NCBI GenBank assembly: GCA_913776195.1
Contig: CAJYMH010000007.1
Span: forward strand, 62,001-126,000
Direction of reading: 5' to 3'
DNA: 64,000 bases
From: an uncultured Caulobacter sp.
GTDB lineage: Bacteria > Pseudomonadota > Alphaproteobacteria > Caulobacterales > Caulobacteraceae
Shown piece by piece: positions 18,008-26,973 of the stretch. The position numbers and the translations under genes were made by a program. Positions within the stretch are counted from its first letter, which is position 1; each line of letters opens with the position of its first letter. The notes beneath the pieces are model-generated. The model worked only from the letters and a program-made list of their open reading frames with translations. It was not told where the DNA came from and did no database searches.

Positions 18008-18110
18008 GCGTTTTGCTCTTGAGCTTGGCCGCCGGAGCGCCCACTTGCGCGAAGGTCGTCAATCGCAACGGGCGAGGCGACAATGAAGTACGGCTGGGGA
18101 GTCGATAGGA

Positions 18111-19469
18111 ATGGCTGACGGCATGCAGGACGATCGTCCCCTCTCGCTGGACGACCTGACCGCCTATTTCGCCAAGGGCGAAAAGCCGAAGTCGGCTTTT
18201 CGCGTCGGCGCCGAGCACGAGAAGTTCGGCTTCCGCCTCAGTGACAATACCCCGCCGGCCTATGACGGCCCCGACGGCATCCACGCCCTGCTGACCGGCC
18301 TGATGCGGTTCGGCTGGAAGGGTGTCTATGAAGGCGAGACCCTGATCGGGTTGGAGCGCAACGGCGCCAATGTCAGCCTGGAGCCGGGCGGCCAGTTCGA
18401 GCTTTCCGGCGCCCCGCTGGAGACCATGCACGACATCTGCCAGGAAACCGGCGGTCACCTCGAAGAAGTGCGGACCGTGGCCGACGAGCTGGGTCTCGGC
18501 TTCCTGGGTCTCGGCTTCCACCCGACGATCACCCGCGCCCAGTCGCCGGTGATGCCCAAGGGTCGCTACGTCATCATGCGCAACTACATGCCCAAGGTCG
18601 GCGGCCTGGGCCTGGACATGATGTTCCGCACCTGCACCGTGCAGGCCAATCTCGACTTCGCCAGCGAGGCCGACATGGTGCGCAAGTTCCGCACCAGCCT
18701 GGCGCTGCAGCCGATCGCCACCGCCCTGTTCGCCAACTCTCCGTTCACTGAGGGAAAGCCGAACGGCTTCCTGTCGGCGCGCGCCAATGTGTGGACCGAC
18801 ACCGACGCCGACCGCACCGGGATGCTCGACTTCGTGTTCGAGGAGGGCTTCGGCTTCGAGGCCTATGCCCGCTACGCCCTGAACGTGCCAATGTATTTCG
18901 TGAAACAGGGCGACACGTACATCGATGTCGCCGGCAAGCGGTTCGCCGACTTCATTGACGGCAAGCTGGATGGGGTTCCCGGTCAGCGCGCCACGATCAA
19001 GGACTGGGCCGACCACACCACGACGATTTTCCCGGAAGTGCGTCTGAAGACGTATCTGGAGATGCGCGGCGCCGACGGTGGTCCGTGGAGCCGCCTGTGC
19101 GCCCTGCCGGCGCTGTGGACGGGCATACTTTACGACGATGCGGCGCTCGAAGCGGCCTGGGACCTCGCCAAGGGCTGGACCCGCGAGGACCGCGAGACCC
19201 TGCGCAACGACACGCCGCGCCTGGGCCTGAAGGCCAAGGTCGGCGGCCGCACCAGCCAGGACGTGGCCAAGGATCTGGTGGCGATCGCCCGCCAGGGCCT
19301 GAAGAGCCGCAATCGCCTGGACGGCGGCTTCATCGACGAGACGACCTATCTGGGCGAGCTCGAAGCCATCGCCGACAGCGGGATCACCCCCGCAGAACGG
19401 CTGCTGGAGAAGTACCACGGCCCGTGGGGCGGTGACGTGACGCGGGTGTTTGCTGAGGACGCTTACTAG
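18111..19469 (+). CDS. gshA: Glutamate-cysteine ligase (plant/alphaproteobacterial type)
   Basis: Catalyses the first step of glutathione synthesis, joining glutamate and cysteine with ATP. The 452-residue protein carries family segments such as GAEHEKFGF near residue 35, GLERNGANVSLEPGGQFELS near 82-101, and MFRTCTVQANLDFASEADM in the middle, which match the GCS2/plant-type enzymes rather than the E. coli type. The start codon is the ATG at 18111 (MADGMQDDRP), with GGAATGG immediately before it. It is followed by a palindromic repeat that probably ends transcription. Confidence 0.93.
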   Translation: MADGMQDDRPLSLDDLTAYFAKGEKPKSAFRVGAEHEKFGFRLSDNTPPAYDGPDGIHALLTGLMRFGWKGVYEGETLIGLERNGANVSLEPGGQFELSGAPLETMHDICQETGGHLEEVRTVADELGLGFLGLGFHPTITRAQSPVMPKGRYVIMRNYMPKVGGLGLDMMFRTCTVQANLDFASEADMVRKFRTSLALQPIATALFANSPFTEGKPNGFLSARANVWTDTDADRTGMLDFVFEEGFGFEAYARYALNVPMYFVKQGDTYIDVAGKRFADFIDGKLDGVPGQRATIKDWADHTTTIFPEVRLKTYLEMRGADGGPWSRLCALPALWTGILYDDAALEAAWDLAKGWTREDRETLRNDTPRLGLKAKVGGRTSQDVAKDLVAIARQGLKSRNRLDGGFIDETTYLGELEAIADSGITPAERLLEKYHGPWGGDVTRVFAEDAY

Positions 19470-19480
19470 GCTTCCCAAAC

Positions 19481-19567
19481 CCGCTCTTCCCGGCGAAGGC
19501 CGGGATCCAGATTCATCCAGCCTCAGCAGGGCTTCACCTGGGCCCCGGCCTTCGCCGGGGTGAGCGG
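19481..19567. repeat. Intergenic palindromic repeat, copy 1
   Basis: An 87-bp element with outer inverted arms: CCCGGCGAAGGCCGGG on the left and CCCCGGCCTTCGCCGGGG on the right, framed by CCGCTC and GAGCGG. A second copy lies at 30177-30265 with its inner part in the opposite orientation (ATTCATCCAG...CAGCAGGG here, its reverse complement there). It sits between the convergent ends of gshA and the DUF427 gene, so it may act as a bidirectional terminator. Confidence 0.85.
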
Positions 19568-19579
19568 TTGATGGTTGGT

Positions 19580-20131
19580 CTAGATCGATCCCACCCCGCG
19601 ATAGGGCGGAGAATCGGGAGCGTCGGGGGTTTCATCATCCTCAGGCTCGCTGACGTTAGCCTCCCAATGCTCCTTCTGGCTGGCGCCGGAGCCTGAGTCC
19701 GTGTGCTGGACGATCTCGTCGACGCGCGGATCGGCGTCGGCGTCGACCGCTCGGCTTTCGCCGGGAAGGGCGGCGATCTCGCGAAAATCCACGTGCTCGG
19801 GATAGAAGGCGATGCGGTCGCCGATTCCGAACACCTCGGACTTGGGCCGCTCGTACGACCAGGCGAACCTTTCGATGATGACCCCGTCGCGCAGCACCGT
19901 GAAATGCTGGGCGTCGCCCTTGTAGGGGCAATGGGTGACGATGTCGTTTTTGACGAGCTTCTCCATCTCCACGTCCTGGCGAGGGAAATAGAAGACGGGC
20001 GCCAGATCGGCTTCGCTGAGGACCACCACATCGTCGCTGTCGGCGATCAGGTGACCCTCGAACAGAACCTGCACCCGGCCGGCCTTCCGTTGCAGGCGAA
20101 GGGGATGGGGTTGGTTTTGGGTGGGTTGCAT
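19580..20131 (-). CDS. DUF427-domain protein
   Basis: Protein of 183 residues with the compact beta-rich DUF427 domain between about residues 20 and 115: VQVLFEGHLIADS, PVFYFPRQDV, THCPYKGDAQHFTV and FAWSYERP are the recognised blocks. The last 65 residues form an acidic, probably disordered tail not usual for the family. The ATG at 20131 has a strong AGGAGG just upstream. The family has no established role. It is divergent from the peptide-transporter gene. Confidence 0.85.
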   Translation of the reverse strand: MQPTQNQPHPLRLQRKAGRVQVLFEGHLIADSDDVVVLSEADLAPVFYFPRQDVEMEKLVKNDIVTHCPYKGDAQHFTVLRDGVIIERFAWSYERPKSEVFGIGDRIAFYPEHVDFREIAALPGESRAVDADADPRVDEIVQHTDSGSGASQKEHWEANVSEPEDDETPDAPDSPPYRGVGSI

Positions 20132-20299
20132 GATGGCCTCCTATGCCGGGAGGTGGAACGCGCGACCCCATAAGCCGGGTCCATTCGCGAAGCCGTTGCT
20201 TGTGCAACTGTCACACGCATGATTTTCTCCCCGCCAAATGGGGTGGTCGTCGTCCGGTCTTGGGGGGCCGCGCGTCCGCCGTTTGGTCGGGATTTCTGT

Positions 20300-22210
20300 A
20301 TGAATATCGTTCTGTTTATCGGGCTCCTCGTGACGCTCGCCACCGGCATTCCGGTGCTGATCCAGCTGCTGCGCAATCACCCGCGAGGCCTGATCATCCT
20401 GTTCTTCGCCGAGATGTGGGAGCGGTTCTCCTACTATGGCATGCGGGCGATCCTGATCTTCTATCTGACCCAGCACTTCCTCTTCGACGACAAGTTCTCC
20501 AACGCGCAGTACGGCTCCTACACCTCCCTGGTGTACCTGCTACCGCTGATCGGCGGCTTCCTGGCCGACAAGTATCTGGGCACCCGCAAGGCGGTGGCGT
20601 TCGGCGCACTGTTGCTGGTGGCGGGCCACCTGACCATGGCCATCGAGGGCAAGTCCGCCCAGCAGGTCTTGAACTATCAGGGCGCGCAGTACGTCTTCCA
20701 GGTGGAGGGCGCGGGCGGCGACCGCGAGGTGAAGCTGCAGGTCGGGGAGCAGGCCTATGACTGGACGGCAACGGCCGACGGCGGCCTCGCCATTCAGAAC
20801 CTGCCCGCCGACGCGCCGCTGCCGGCGGTGCTGGCCAAGGGCTCTTACTCCATGGACGTGGCCGGTCGCGACCAGACCTACGTCAACATCTTCTACCTGG
20901 CCCTGGCTCTGATCATCATGGGCGTGGGCTTCCTCAAGCCGAACATCTCGGCCATCGTCGGCCAGCTCTATCCGCAGGGCGATCCGCGTCGGGATTCGGG
21001 CTTCACCCTCTACTACTACGGCATCAACCTCGGCTCGTTCTGGGCGGCGCTGATGTGCGGCTGGCTGGGCCAGAACGTCGGCTGGTGGGCGGGCTTCGGC
21101 CTGGCCGGCCTCGGCATGCTGCTCGGCTTCATCGTCTTCGTGCTCGGCAAGCCGCTGCTGCAGGGCAAGGGTGAGCCGCCGGCTCCGGCCAAGCTGGCCG
21201 AAAAGGTCGCCGGCCCGATCAATCGCGAGACCCTGATCTACCTGGGCTCCTTGGCGGGCGTCGGGATCGTTTGGCTGCTGGTCCAGCGCTACAGCTGGGT
21301 CGGCATCGCCCTGACCGCCGGCACGGCGGCCTCGCTGGCTTATATCGGCTGGTTCATGGTCACCCAGTGCAACAAGATCCAGCGCGAGCGCATGGGTCTG
21401 GCCCTGATCCTGATCCTGGGCTCGGTGGTGTTCTTCACCCTGTTCGAGCAGGCGGGCTCTTCACTCAACCTGTTCGCCGACCGCAACGTCGATCTGACCA
21501 TCGTCAGCCAGCCGCTGGTGTGGTTCAACGGCGCCGTCACCTTGGGCAACGCCCAGCAGCTGGCCGCGGCGGGCATCGACCCGGCCTCGACCTTCTGGGT
21601 GAACACCGGCCTGGCGGCTTCGCAGACCCAGTCGTTCAACGCCGGCTTCATCCTGATCTTCGCCCCGATCTTCGCCTGGGCGTGGAGCTACATGGGCGCC
21701 CGCAACATGGACATCGGCCCGATGGTCAAGTTCGGCCTGGGCCTTATGCAGGTGGGCCTCGGCTTCCTGGTGCTGGTCTGGGGGGCGAGCTACGCCGGCG
21801 ACGACTACCGCCTGCCGCTGATCTTCCTGGGGATCATGTACCTGCTGCACACCACGGGTGAGCTGTTCCTGTCGCCGGTGGGTCTGTCGGAGATCACCAA
21901 GCTGTCGGTGGCCTCGGTTGTCGCCTTCATGATGGCGGTCTGGTTCCTGGCCAGCTCCATCGCCCAGTACGTCGGCGGCTTCATCGCCAGTCTGGCGGGC
22001 ACCGAGACCGTGGGCGGTCAGGTTCTCGACCCGGCCAAGGCGCTGGAGACGTCGGTCGGGGTGTTCAACACCATCGGCTGGTGGGGCGTGGGCTTCGGCG
22101 TCGCCTTCCTCGTCGCCTCGCCCTTCCTCAAGAAGTGGTCGCATGGCGTGAACGACGCCCAGAACCATCCGCACGCGGATGTGGACGCCGACCGCCAGTC
22201 GATGCCGTAA
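20300..22210 (+). CDS. POT/PTR-family peptide:proton symporter
   Basis: Inner-membrane carrier importing di- and tripeptides with protons. The POT signature E-x-x-ERF-x-YYG is at residues 38-47 (EMWERFSYYG), and the second signature, LYYYGINLGSF, lies near residue 238. The 636 residues exceed the E. coli DtpA length (about 500) because a hydrophilic region of roughly 70 residues follows the fourth span and other loops are extended; about fourteen spans are seen. The start at 20300 (MNIVLFIGLL) is chosen; an in-frame ATG at 20219 would add residues not expected in the family. It is convergent with a TonB-dependent receptor, separated by a terminator. Confidence 0.92.
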   Translation: MNIVLFIGLLVTLATGIPVLIQLLRNHPRGLIILFFAEMWERFSYYGMRAILIFYLTQHFLFDDKFSNAQYGSYTSLVYLLPLIGGFLADKYLGTRKAVAFGALLLVAGHLTMAIEGKSAQQVLNYQGAQYVFQVEGAGGDREVKLQVGEQAYDWTATADGGLAIQNLPADAPLPAVLAKGSYSMDVAGRDQTYVNIFYLALALIIMGVGFLKPNISAIVGQLYPQGDPRRDSGFTLYYYGINLGSFWAALMCGWLGQNVGWWAGFGLAGLGMLLGFIVFVLGKPLLQGKGEPPAPAKLAEKVAGPINRETLIYLGSLAGVGIVWLLVQRYSWVGIALTAGTAASLAYIGWFMVTQCNKIQRERMGLALILILGSVVFFTLFEQAGSSLNLFADRNVDLTIVSQPLVWFNGAVTLGNAQQLAAAGIDPASTFWVNTGLAASQTQSFNAGFILIFAPIFAWAWSYMGARNMDIGPMVKFGLGLMQVGLGFLVLVWGASYAGDDYRLPLIFLGIMYLLHTTGELFLSPVGLSEITKLSVASVVAFMMAVWFLASSIAQYVGGFIASLAGTETVGGQVLDPAKALETSVGVFNTIGWWGVGFGVAFLVASPFLKKWSHGVNDAQNHPHADVDADRQSMP

Positions 22211-22240
22211 GGCGAAGGCGGCCAAGGCCGGAAAGACGAA

Positions 22241-22267
22241 AGGCCCCGGAGCGATCCGGGGCCTTTT
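22241..22267. terminator. Bidirectional Rho-independent terminator
   Basis: AGGCCCCGGA and TCCGGGGCCT form a perfect 10-bp stem around a GCGA tetraloop, followed by TTTT. On the minus strand the stem is also followed by T residues. It lies between the convergent POT transporter and TonB-dependent receptor genes. Confidence 0.9.
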
Positions 22268-22302
22268 GCTTGCCTGGCTGCGACCTGAGCGGAGGGAGGG
22301 GC

Positions 22303-24336
22303 TCAGCCCCAGGTCTTGCGCAGGCGGACGTAGAAGCTGCGTCCGAACTCCAGGTCGCGGACCTCCTCGAAGGACAGCGGGCTGGTGTTGCGCGGGCCGG
22401 CATAGACCTGGCGGATCTGCTTGAACCCGCGTGCCGTGGCGTTGGGAATCTCGAAGCGGATCGAGAGGTCGGGCTTGGGCCGGTATTCCAGGAACGGATG
22501 GACCCAGCTCTTCAGCTTGTAGGTCTGGATCTGGTTGAAGCGGTAGAAGGTCTCACGCCACTGGCTGAAGACATTCACGCCCCAGTTCACCTTGTACTTC
22601 GACAGGTCCTGCGTGAAGTTCAGCTCGTATTCCACCGGGCGGTAATCCGACAGCTCGCGCTCCTGGCCGGTGGTTGGGTCGGTGACCTGGCTGTCGCGAT
22701 AGGTCAGCTTGCCCTTCAGCAGGCCGCCGGTGACGCCCAGTTTCTGCAGCGGCAGGGTGAGGCGAGCCTCGAACTCATCCTTGGTCCCGTCGCCGATATT
22801 GGCCGGGCTATCGAAGGCGCCGGTGCTGGTGAAGATCGGCGCGCGGTCGATGGCGTCGGTGACCTCGAAATGGCGGGCGGTGAAGACGATGGCTCCATTG
22901 CCCCAGAAGCGGCGCTCGTAGGCGGCCTCGAACACCCAGGCGTGCTCCGGCTCCAGGTTCGGGTTGCCGGTGGAGATGACGCCCGTGGAGAGGGCGGAGG
23001 AGGCCGTGAAGTCGTTGAAGTTCAGCTGGCCGACCTGGCGTTCGACCCGCACGCGCAGCTGGTTGAGGGCGTTAGGCGACCACGTGGCGACGGCGCGCGG
23101 CTTGATGAAGGTGAAGGTCTTCTCCAGCTCCACGTCGCCGCTGGATTCCAGGCGCGAGCCTTCCATGCGGACGCCGGCCTCAAGGGTCAGCGGGGCCCAG
23201 GGCTTGTAGGTGGTGTTGGCGAAGATCTCGCCGCGCTTCTCGTTCACCTTCACATTGGCGGCGGGAAGTTCGATCGGCGTGTCGTTCTCGGAATAGGCCG
23301 ACTCGCTGTCCAGCCAGTTGTAGGCGCCCTCGATCCCGGTCTCGAAGGACAGGCTGGAGGACTTGTTCCAGCGCAGCACGGCGCGGCCGATGGTCTCGCC
23401 GGTGGTGCGCTCGTTCTCATAGACGGTGACCGAGCCGGGCTCCTTGTAGAGCGAGGTGTAGTCGAAGCTCTTGAGCTGCTGAAGCAGCAGGCTTTCCAGC
23501 GCCAGGGTGCTGGTCAGCGGGCGGTCGTAGCGCAGGCCCAGCTCGCCCCGGTTCTGTTCGTCGTGGTCGCGTTGGACGCCGTCGATGCCGGGCAACAGCT
23601 CGTCGTAATAGAAGCGGTTGTTGTGCAGCTGGCCGTTGATCTTGAACTTGCCGCCGGCCAGCGGGGTCTCGAAGGCGCCGGTGAGGATGGTGTCCTGGCC
23701 GTCGCCTTCGGTGTCGATGCGGTCCTGGCTGGTGATCCGGCCCTGGGCGTCGCGGCGGGTGATCGGGCCATCGCCGGCGCCGTCGTCCACGAAGCCGCCC
23801 ATGAACAGGCCGCCTTCCAGGGTGCGGCCGTTGTTGCGGCGCGAACCCTCGATCCGCATGGCATAGACCTCGCGGTCGTCATGCATGAAGTTTCCGGCCA
23901 CGGCGAAGACGCCGGTGCTCTGCACGCCGCCCTTGCGGACGATGTTGGCCAGTATGGTCTGGCCTTGCATGTCGATGCCCGGGGCGCTGCCACGGATCAG
24001 GTCGATGCGCTCGATCTGGGTGGCCGGAATCCGGCGCAGGATGTTGCCCAGGCTGTCGTTCTTGGCGGTCGGACGCTGACCGTCGATCAGCACGTTGCCG
24101 GCCCCGCCGGCGAAGCCGCGCACCGAATCGCCGCCCGCGAACGAGAAGCCTGGCAGGCGGTCGATCATGTCCATGGCCGTGTTCGGCTGGGCCGCGGCGA
24201 AGAAGCTGGCCGGATAGGAGATCACGCCCTGCGTCGCGTTCTGGGTCGCCTGCTGTGGGGCCGGCGCGGGCTGTACGGCTGCGGCGGCCTCGGGCTGGCC
24301 GGCGGCCAGGATGGCGATGATCGGCGCGATGGCCAT
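22303..24336 (-). CDS. TonB-dependent outer-membrane receptor
   Basis: Outer-membrane beta-barrel of 677 residues with a short hydrophobic leader (MAIAPIIAILAAGQPEAAAA) and a plug that includes MDMIDRLPGFSFAG, VLIDGQRPTAK and IPATQIERIDLIRGSAP (about residues 53-118). The ANIVRKGG that closes the plug, the GNPNLEPEHAWVFE barrel motif and the C-terminal aromatic-rich strand (YVRLRKTWG) resemble receptors of the OMP_b-brl_3 class. A GAGGGGA ribosome binding site precedes the ATG. The ligand is unknown. The convergent peptide transporter might handle the same nutrient, but there is no direct evidence. Confidence 0.9.
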   Translation of the reverse strand: MAIAPIIAILAAGQPEAAAAVQPAPAPQQATQNATQGVISYPASFFAAAQPNTAMDMIDRLPGFSFAGGDSVRGFAGGAGNVLIDGQRPTAKNDSLGNILRRIPATQIERIDLIRGSAPGIDMQGQTILANIVRKGGVQSTGVFAVAGNFMHDDREVYAMRIEGSRRNNGRTLEGGLFMGGFVDDGAGDGPITRRDAQGRITSQDRIDTEGDGQDTILTGAFETPLAGGKFKINGQLHNNRFYYDELLPGIDGVQRDHDEQNRGELGLRYDRPLTSTLALESLLLQQLKSFDYTSLYKEPGSVTVYENERTTGETIGRAVLRWNKSSSLSFETGIEGAYNWLDSESAYSENDTPIELPAANVKVNEKRGEIFANTTYKPWAPLTLEAGVRMEGSRLESSGDVELEKTFTFIKPRAVATWSPNALNQLRVRVERQVGQLNFNDFTASSALSTGVISTGNPNLEPEHAWVFEAAYERRFWGNGAIVFTARHFEVTDAIDRAPIFTSTGAFDSPANIGDGTKDEFEARLTLPLQKLGVTGGLLKGKLTYRDSQVTDPTTGQERELSDYRPVEYELNFTQDLSKYKVNWGVNVFSQWRETFYRFNQIQTYKLKSWVHPFLEYRPKPDLSIRFEIPNATARGFKQIRQVYAGPRNTSPLSFEEVRDLEFGRSFYVRLRKTWG

Positions 24337-24435
24337 GGACGTATACTCCCCTCACTTGATGAGTTCAGGGATGGCGAACGTCGCTCGCTAAGACCAATTA
24401 CAAGGCGGAAAGGTAGATTAAATCTCTGACAGGTT

Positions 24436-24459
24436 GCATCCGAAAGTGGTGTCGGATGC
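24436..24459 (-). other. Stem-loop downstream of tldD
   Basis: GCATCCGA and TCGGATGC form a perfect 8-bp stem with an 8-base loop, about 30 bases past the tldD stop and 100 bases before the receptor start. There is no T tract after it on the minus strand, so it may be a weak terminator or an RNA-stabilising hairpin. Confidence 0.45.
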
Positions 24460-24487
24460 CTCTAACCTAGATTCAGGTGTGGTCGGT

Positions 24488-25918
24488 CTAGACGCCTGTG
24501 CCGCCGACGGTGAGGCCGGTTATCTTCAGGGACGGCTGACCGACGCCGACCGGCACGCCCTGTCCCGCCTTGCCGCAGACGCCGATGCCAGGATCGAAGC
24601 TGAAGTCGTCGCCGATCATGGTCACGCGGGTCAGGGCCGACGGGCCGTCGCCGATCAGGGTGGCGCCTTTCACCGGGGCGGTGATCTTGCCGTCCTCGAC
24701 CAGATAGGCCTCGGTGCACTGGAAGACGAACTTGCCGTTGGTGATGTCCACCTGACCGCCGCCGAAATTGGCGCAGTAGAGGCCGCGCTTCATGGAGGCG
24801 ATCATCTCCTCCTGCTTGTGCGCGCCGGACAGCATGCCCGTGTTGGTCATGCGCGGCATGGGCATGTGGGCGTAGGATTGGCGGCGGCCGTTGCCGGTGG
24901 CCTGCATGCCCATCAGGCGCGCGCTCATGCGGTCGTGCATGTAGCCCACCAGGATGCCGTCCTCGATCAGGATGGTGCGCTCGGTGGGGGTGCCCTCGTC
25001 GTCCACGGTCAGGGAGCCGCGGCGGCCCTGGATCGAGCCGTCGTCGAAGACGGTGACGCCCTTGGCCGCCACCCGCTCACCGATGCGGCCGGAGAACGCC
25101 GAAACGCCCTTGCGGTTGAAGTCGCCCTCCAGCCCGTGGCCCACGGCTTCGTGCAGCAGGACGCCGTTCCAGCCTGGGCCGAGCACCACGTCCATCTCGC
25201 CGGCCGGGCAGGCGACGGCGTCGAGATTGACCAAGGCCTGGCGCAGGGCCTCGTCCACCTGGCCCTGCCACTTGTCGGGGCTGATCCAGGCCTCGAACCC
25301 GGCGCGGCCGCCGGCGCCGGAGGAGCCGGTCTCGCGACGGCCGTCCTTCTCGACGGTGAGCTGGACGTTGACGCGGACCAGGGGGCGGATGTCGCGGATC
25401 AGACGGCCATCGGCGCGCAGGATCTCAACCACCCGGCGTTCGCCGGCCAGAGAGGCCATGACCTGCACCACGCGCGGGTCGCGCTGGCGGGCGAAGGCGT
25501 CGATCTCCTGCAGCAGGGCGACCTTGTCGGAGAAGTCCGGCTTGGAGACCGGATCATCCTCGCCATAGAGCTTGGTGTTGGTGGCGCGGGGCCCCTCGGC
25601 CGAAACGCCGCTATAGCCGCGGCGGGCCAGGCTGGCGCTGTCGCCGGCGCGGCGGATGGCGGCTTCGGAGATTTCCGAGGAATGGGCGTAGCCGGCGGTC
25701 TCGCCCGCCACCACGCGCAGGCCGAAACCCTCGCCGGCGTCATAGGCGGCGGTCTTCAGCCGTCCGTCGTCGAAGACGAAGCTTTCGCTCTCCGACCGCT
25801 CCAGGAACAGCTCCCCGTCATCGGCGGCGTGCAGCGCCTCGCCGAGGATGCGCTCGGCGGCCTTGGGATCGACGCCGGCGGCGTCCAGCAGGGAGGGGGC
25901 GGAGGTGATCGCGTTCAT
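24488..25918 (-). CDS. tldD: Metalloprotease TldD
   Basis: TldD works with TldE/PmbA as a zinc metallopeptidase that degrades unfolded peptides and processes small modified peptides and toxins/antitoxins. The 476-residue protein has the family's HExxxH zinc site (HEAVGHGLEGDF, near residue 258) and its conserved LVGYMHDRMSARLMG segment. The C-terminal VCGKAGQ and VPVGVGQPSLKI are typical. The partner tldE is not in this window. An unexplained gap of 445 bp lies upstream. Confidence 0.94.
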   Translation of the reverse strand: MNAITSAPSLLDAAGVDPKAAERILGEALHAADDGELFLERSESESFVFDDGRLKTAAYDAGEGFGLRVVAGETAGYAHSSEISEAAIRRAGDSASLARRGYSGVSAEGPRATNTKLYGEDDPVSKPDFSDKVALLQEIDAFARQRDPRVVQVMASLAGERRVVEILRADGRLIRDIRPLVRVNVQLTVEKDGRRETGSSGAGGRAGFEAWISPDKWQGQVDEALRQALVNLDAVACPAGEMDVVLGPGWNGVLLHEAVGHGLEGDFNRKGVSAFSGRIGERVAAKGVTVFDDGSIQGRRGSLTVDDEGTPTERTILIEDGILVGYMHDRMSARLMGMQATGNGRRQSYAHMPMPRMTNTGMLSGAHKQEEMIASMKRGLYCANFGGGQVDITNGKFVFQCTEAYLVEDGKITAPVKGATLIGDGPSALTRVTMIGDDFSFDPGIGVCGKAGQGVPVGVGQPSLKITGLTVGGTGV

Positions 25919-26363
25919 GCCTTCCGAGATAGGGCGTTGAGGGGCCGGCGCCTAGCGGGGTGCGTCGCTGAGGCTCCCTTCTCCCATCAAGGGAGAGGAA
26001 GCGGACCAATTTTGTCTCCTGCGTCTCCGGACTGCGCGATTAGGGCGATTTCAGTGACGGACGGCGGGTGTGGGAGGCTCTTCGCCAGACCATTGTCGCC
26101 CGGCGAGCGGTAGTGGGGATAGTTGAGCCGGAGCGCCGGCCGATCCCCTTTGTCCGTTCGGGGGCGGGAGATCGGGCGAGGGGATAGCTACTGCTGGCGC
26201 GTGCGGGGCGGACGCCTGCGCCACGTTTTAGACGGGGCGTCTTCTCATTAAGCGGGAGCGGCGGAAATGTCCTCGATGTCTCCGCCGAGTGGTCGAGTGT
26301 AGCCAGAGTGTCTGTCTCCAGAGTCCACTCTTTCGCCCCTGAACGGAGGAGGAGTTCAGGGGG
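25919..26363. other. 445-bp gap with several short hairpins, no gene seen
   Basis: No coding sequence could be supported here. The gap holds several inverted repeats: CTCCCTT/AAGGGAG near 25975-25998, GGCGGA/TCCGCC near 26258-26286, and CCCCTGAAC/GTTCAGGGG at 26336-26362. One GANTC site (GAGTC) is near 26320. Both flanking genes are on the minus strand, so this would form the leader of tldD. It could hide a small RNA, but nothing matches an RNA family I recognise. Confidence 0.4.
26336..26362 (-). other. Stem-loop just after the DUF4893 gene
   Basis: CCCCTGAAC at 26336-26344 and GTTCAGGGG at 26354-26362 make a perfect 9-bp stem starting immediately after the stop codon at 26364. No T run follows on the minus strand, so this is a transcript-end hairpin rather than a classic terminator. 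Confidence 0.5.
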
Positions 26364-26948
26364 CTATTTCCGCAGTTCGATCACGTCCAGCTTCGACTCC
26401 TGCTTCGGATAGGGCAGGGCCAGGCGCCAGCGGTTCTGGCCGATGCGCTCCAGCACGCCGGCCTGATCGCGTTCGACGTTCTGGCGATAGACGAGGGGCT
26501 TCTCGTCGCCCCAGGCGACGGCGCCGAGGAAGACCTGACGGCGTGGACCGTCGGGGTAAAGGTTGCCGGACTGGCGCTGCGAGCCGGTGGTCTTGCGCAG
26601 CAGCATGTCGCCGCCGGGCGTCAGCTCGACCCGGCATTTGAACCAGCCATAGGCCACATAGGGCAGGTTTCCGCCCAGCTTGAATGTCCGGCAGCGATAG
26701 GCGCCTGGGGCGGGTTCCGGTCGTCTCAGGGCGGCGTCCGGCTTGAACAGCCGGCCCTGGGCGGTGAGGTCGCGGGCGTGGCCGCCCTGTCGCGCCTCGC
26801 CCAGGGCTTCGGTCCAGGCCTGGTCCAGCCGCTCGATACGGCGGCGGTCATATTGGACCGCGTCCTTCTTCCAGTCGCCGGAGGCGGCGTGTGCTGAGAA
26901 GGGAAGGGCGGCCGCCATGGCGGCCATAAGAAAAAGGCGTTCTCTCAT
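26364..26948 (-). CDS. DUF4893-like exported protein
   Basis: Protein of 194 residues with a Sec signal peptide (MRERLFLMAAMAAALPFSAHA). The mature part contains AYRCRTFKLG and YGWFKCRVE, each with a cysteine, which may pair as a disulfide in the periplasm, and a GSQRQSGNLYPDGPRRQVFLGAV block. These features resemble DUF4893 proteins, whose role is unknown. The start at 26948 is required for the signal peptide, yet this ATG lies inside the terminator hairpin of the upstream DUF4167 gene, an unusual arrangement. The frame is open further upstream, but that extension overlaps the DUF4167 gene and lacks a signal. Confidence 0.75.
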   Translation of the reverse strand: MRERLFLMAAMAAALPFSAHAASGDWKKDAVQYDRRRIERLDQAWTEALGEARQGGHARDLTAQGRLFKPDAALRRPEPAPGAYRCRTFKLGGNLPYVAYGWFKCRVELTPGGDMLLRKTTGSQRQSGNLYPDGPRRQVFLGAVAWGDEKPLVYRQNVERDQAGVLERIGQNRWRLALPYPKQESKLDVIELRK

Positions 26949-26966
26949 CTGGGAGAGAACGCCTTT
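26933..26966 (-). terminator. Terminator of the DUF4167 gene, overlapping the next start codon
   Basis: A 14-bp perfect stem (AAAGGCGTTCTCTC at 26933-26946 with GAGAGAACGCCTTT at 26953-26966) and a six-base loop. On the minus strand it follows the DUF4167 stop within 10 bases and is followed by TTTTTCTT, so it is a canonical Rho-independent terminator. The ATG of the DUF4893 gene (26946-26948) falls at the edge of loop and stem. Confidence 0.9.
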
Positions 26967-26973
26967 GATCGTC

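Noticed and set aside
26110..26200. Possible tRNA or other known structured RNA in the tldD upstream gap
   Set aside because: There is a GTTCG-like stretch and paired arms, but no acceptor stem, anticodon arm or CCA-compatible fold could be built.
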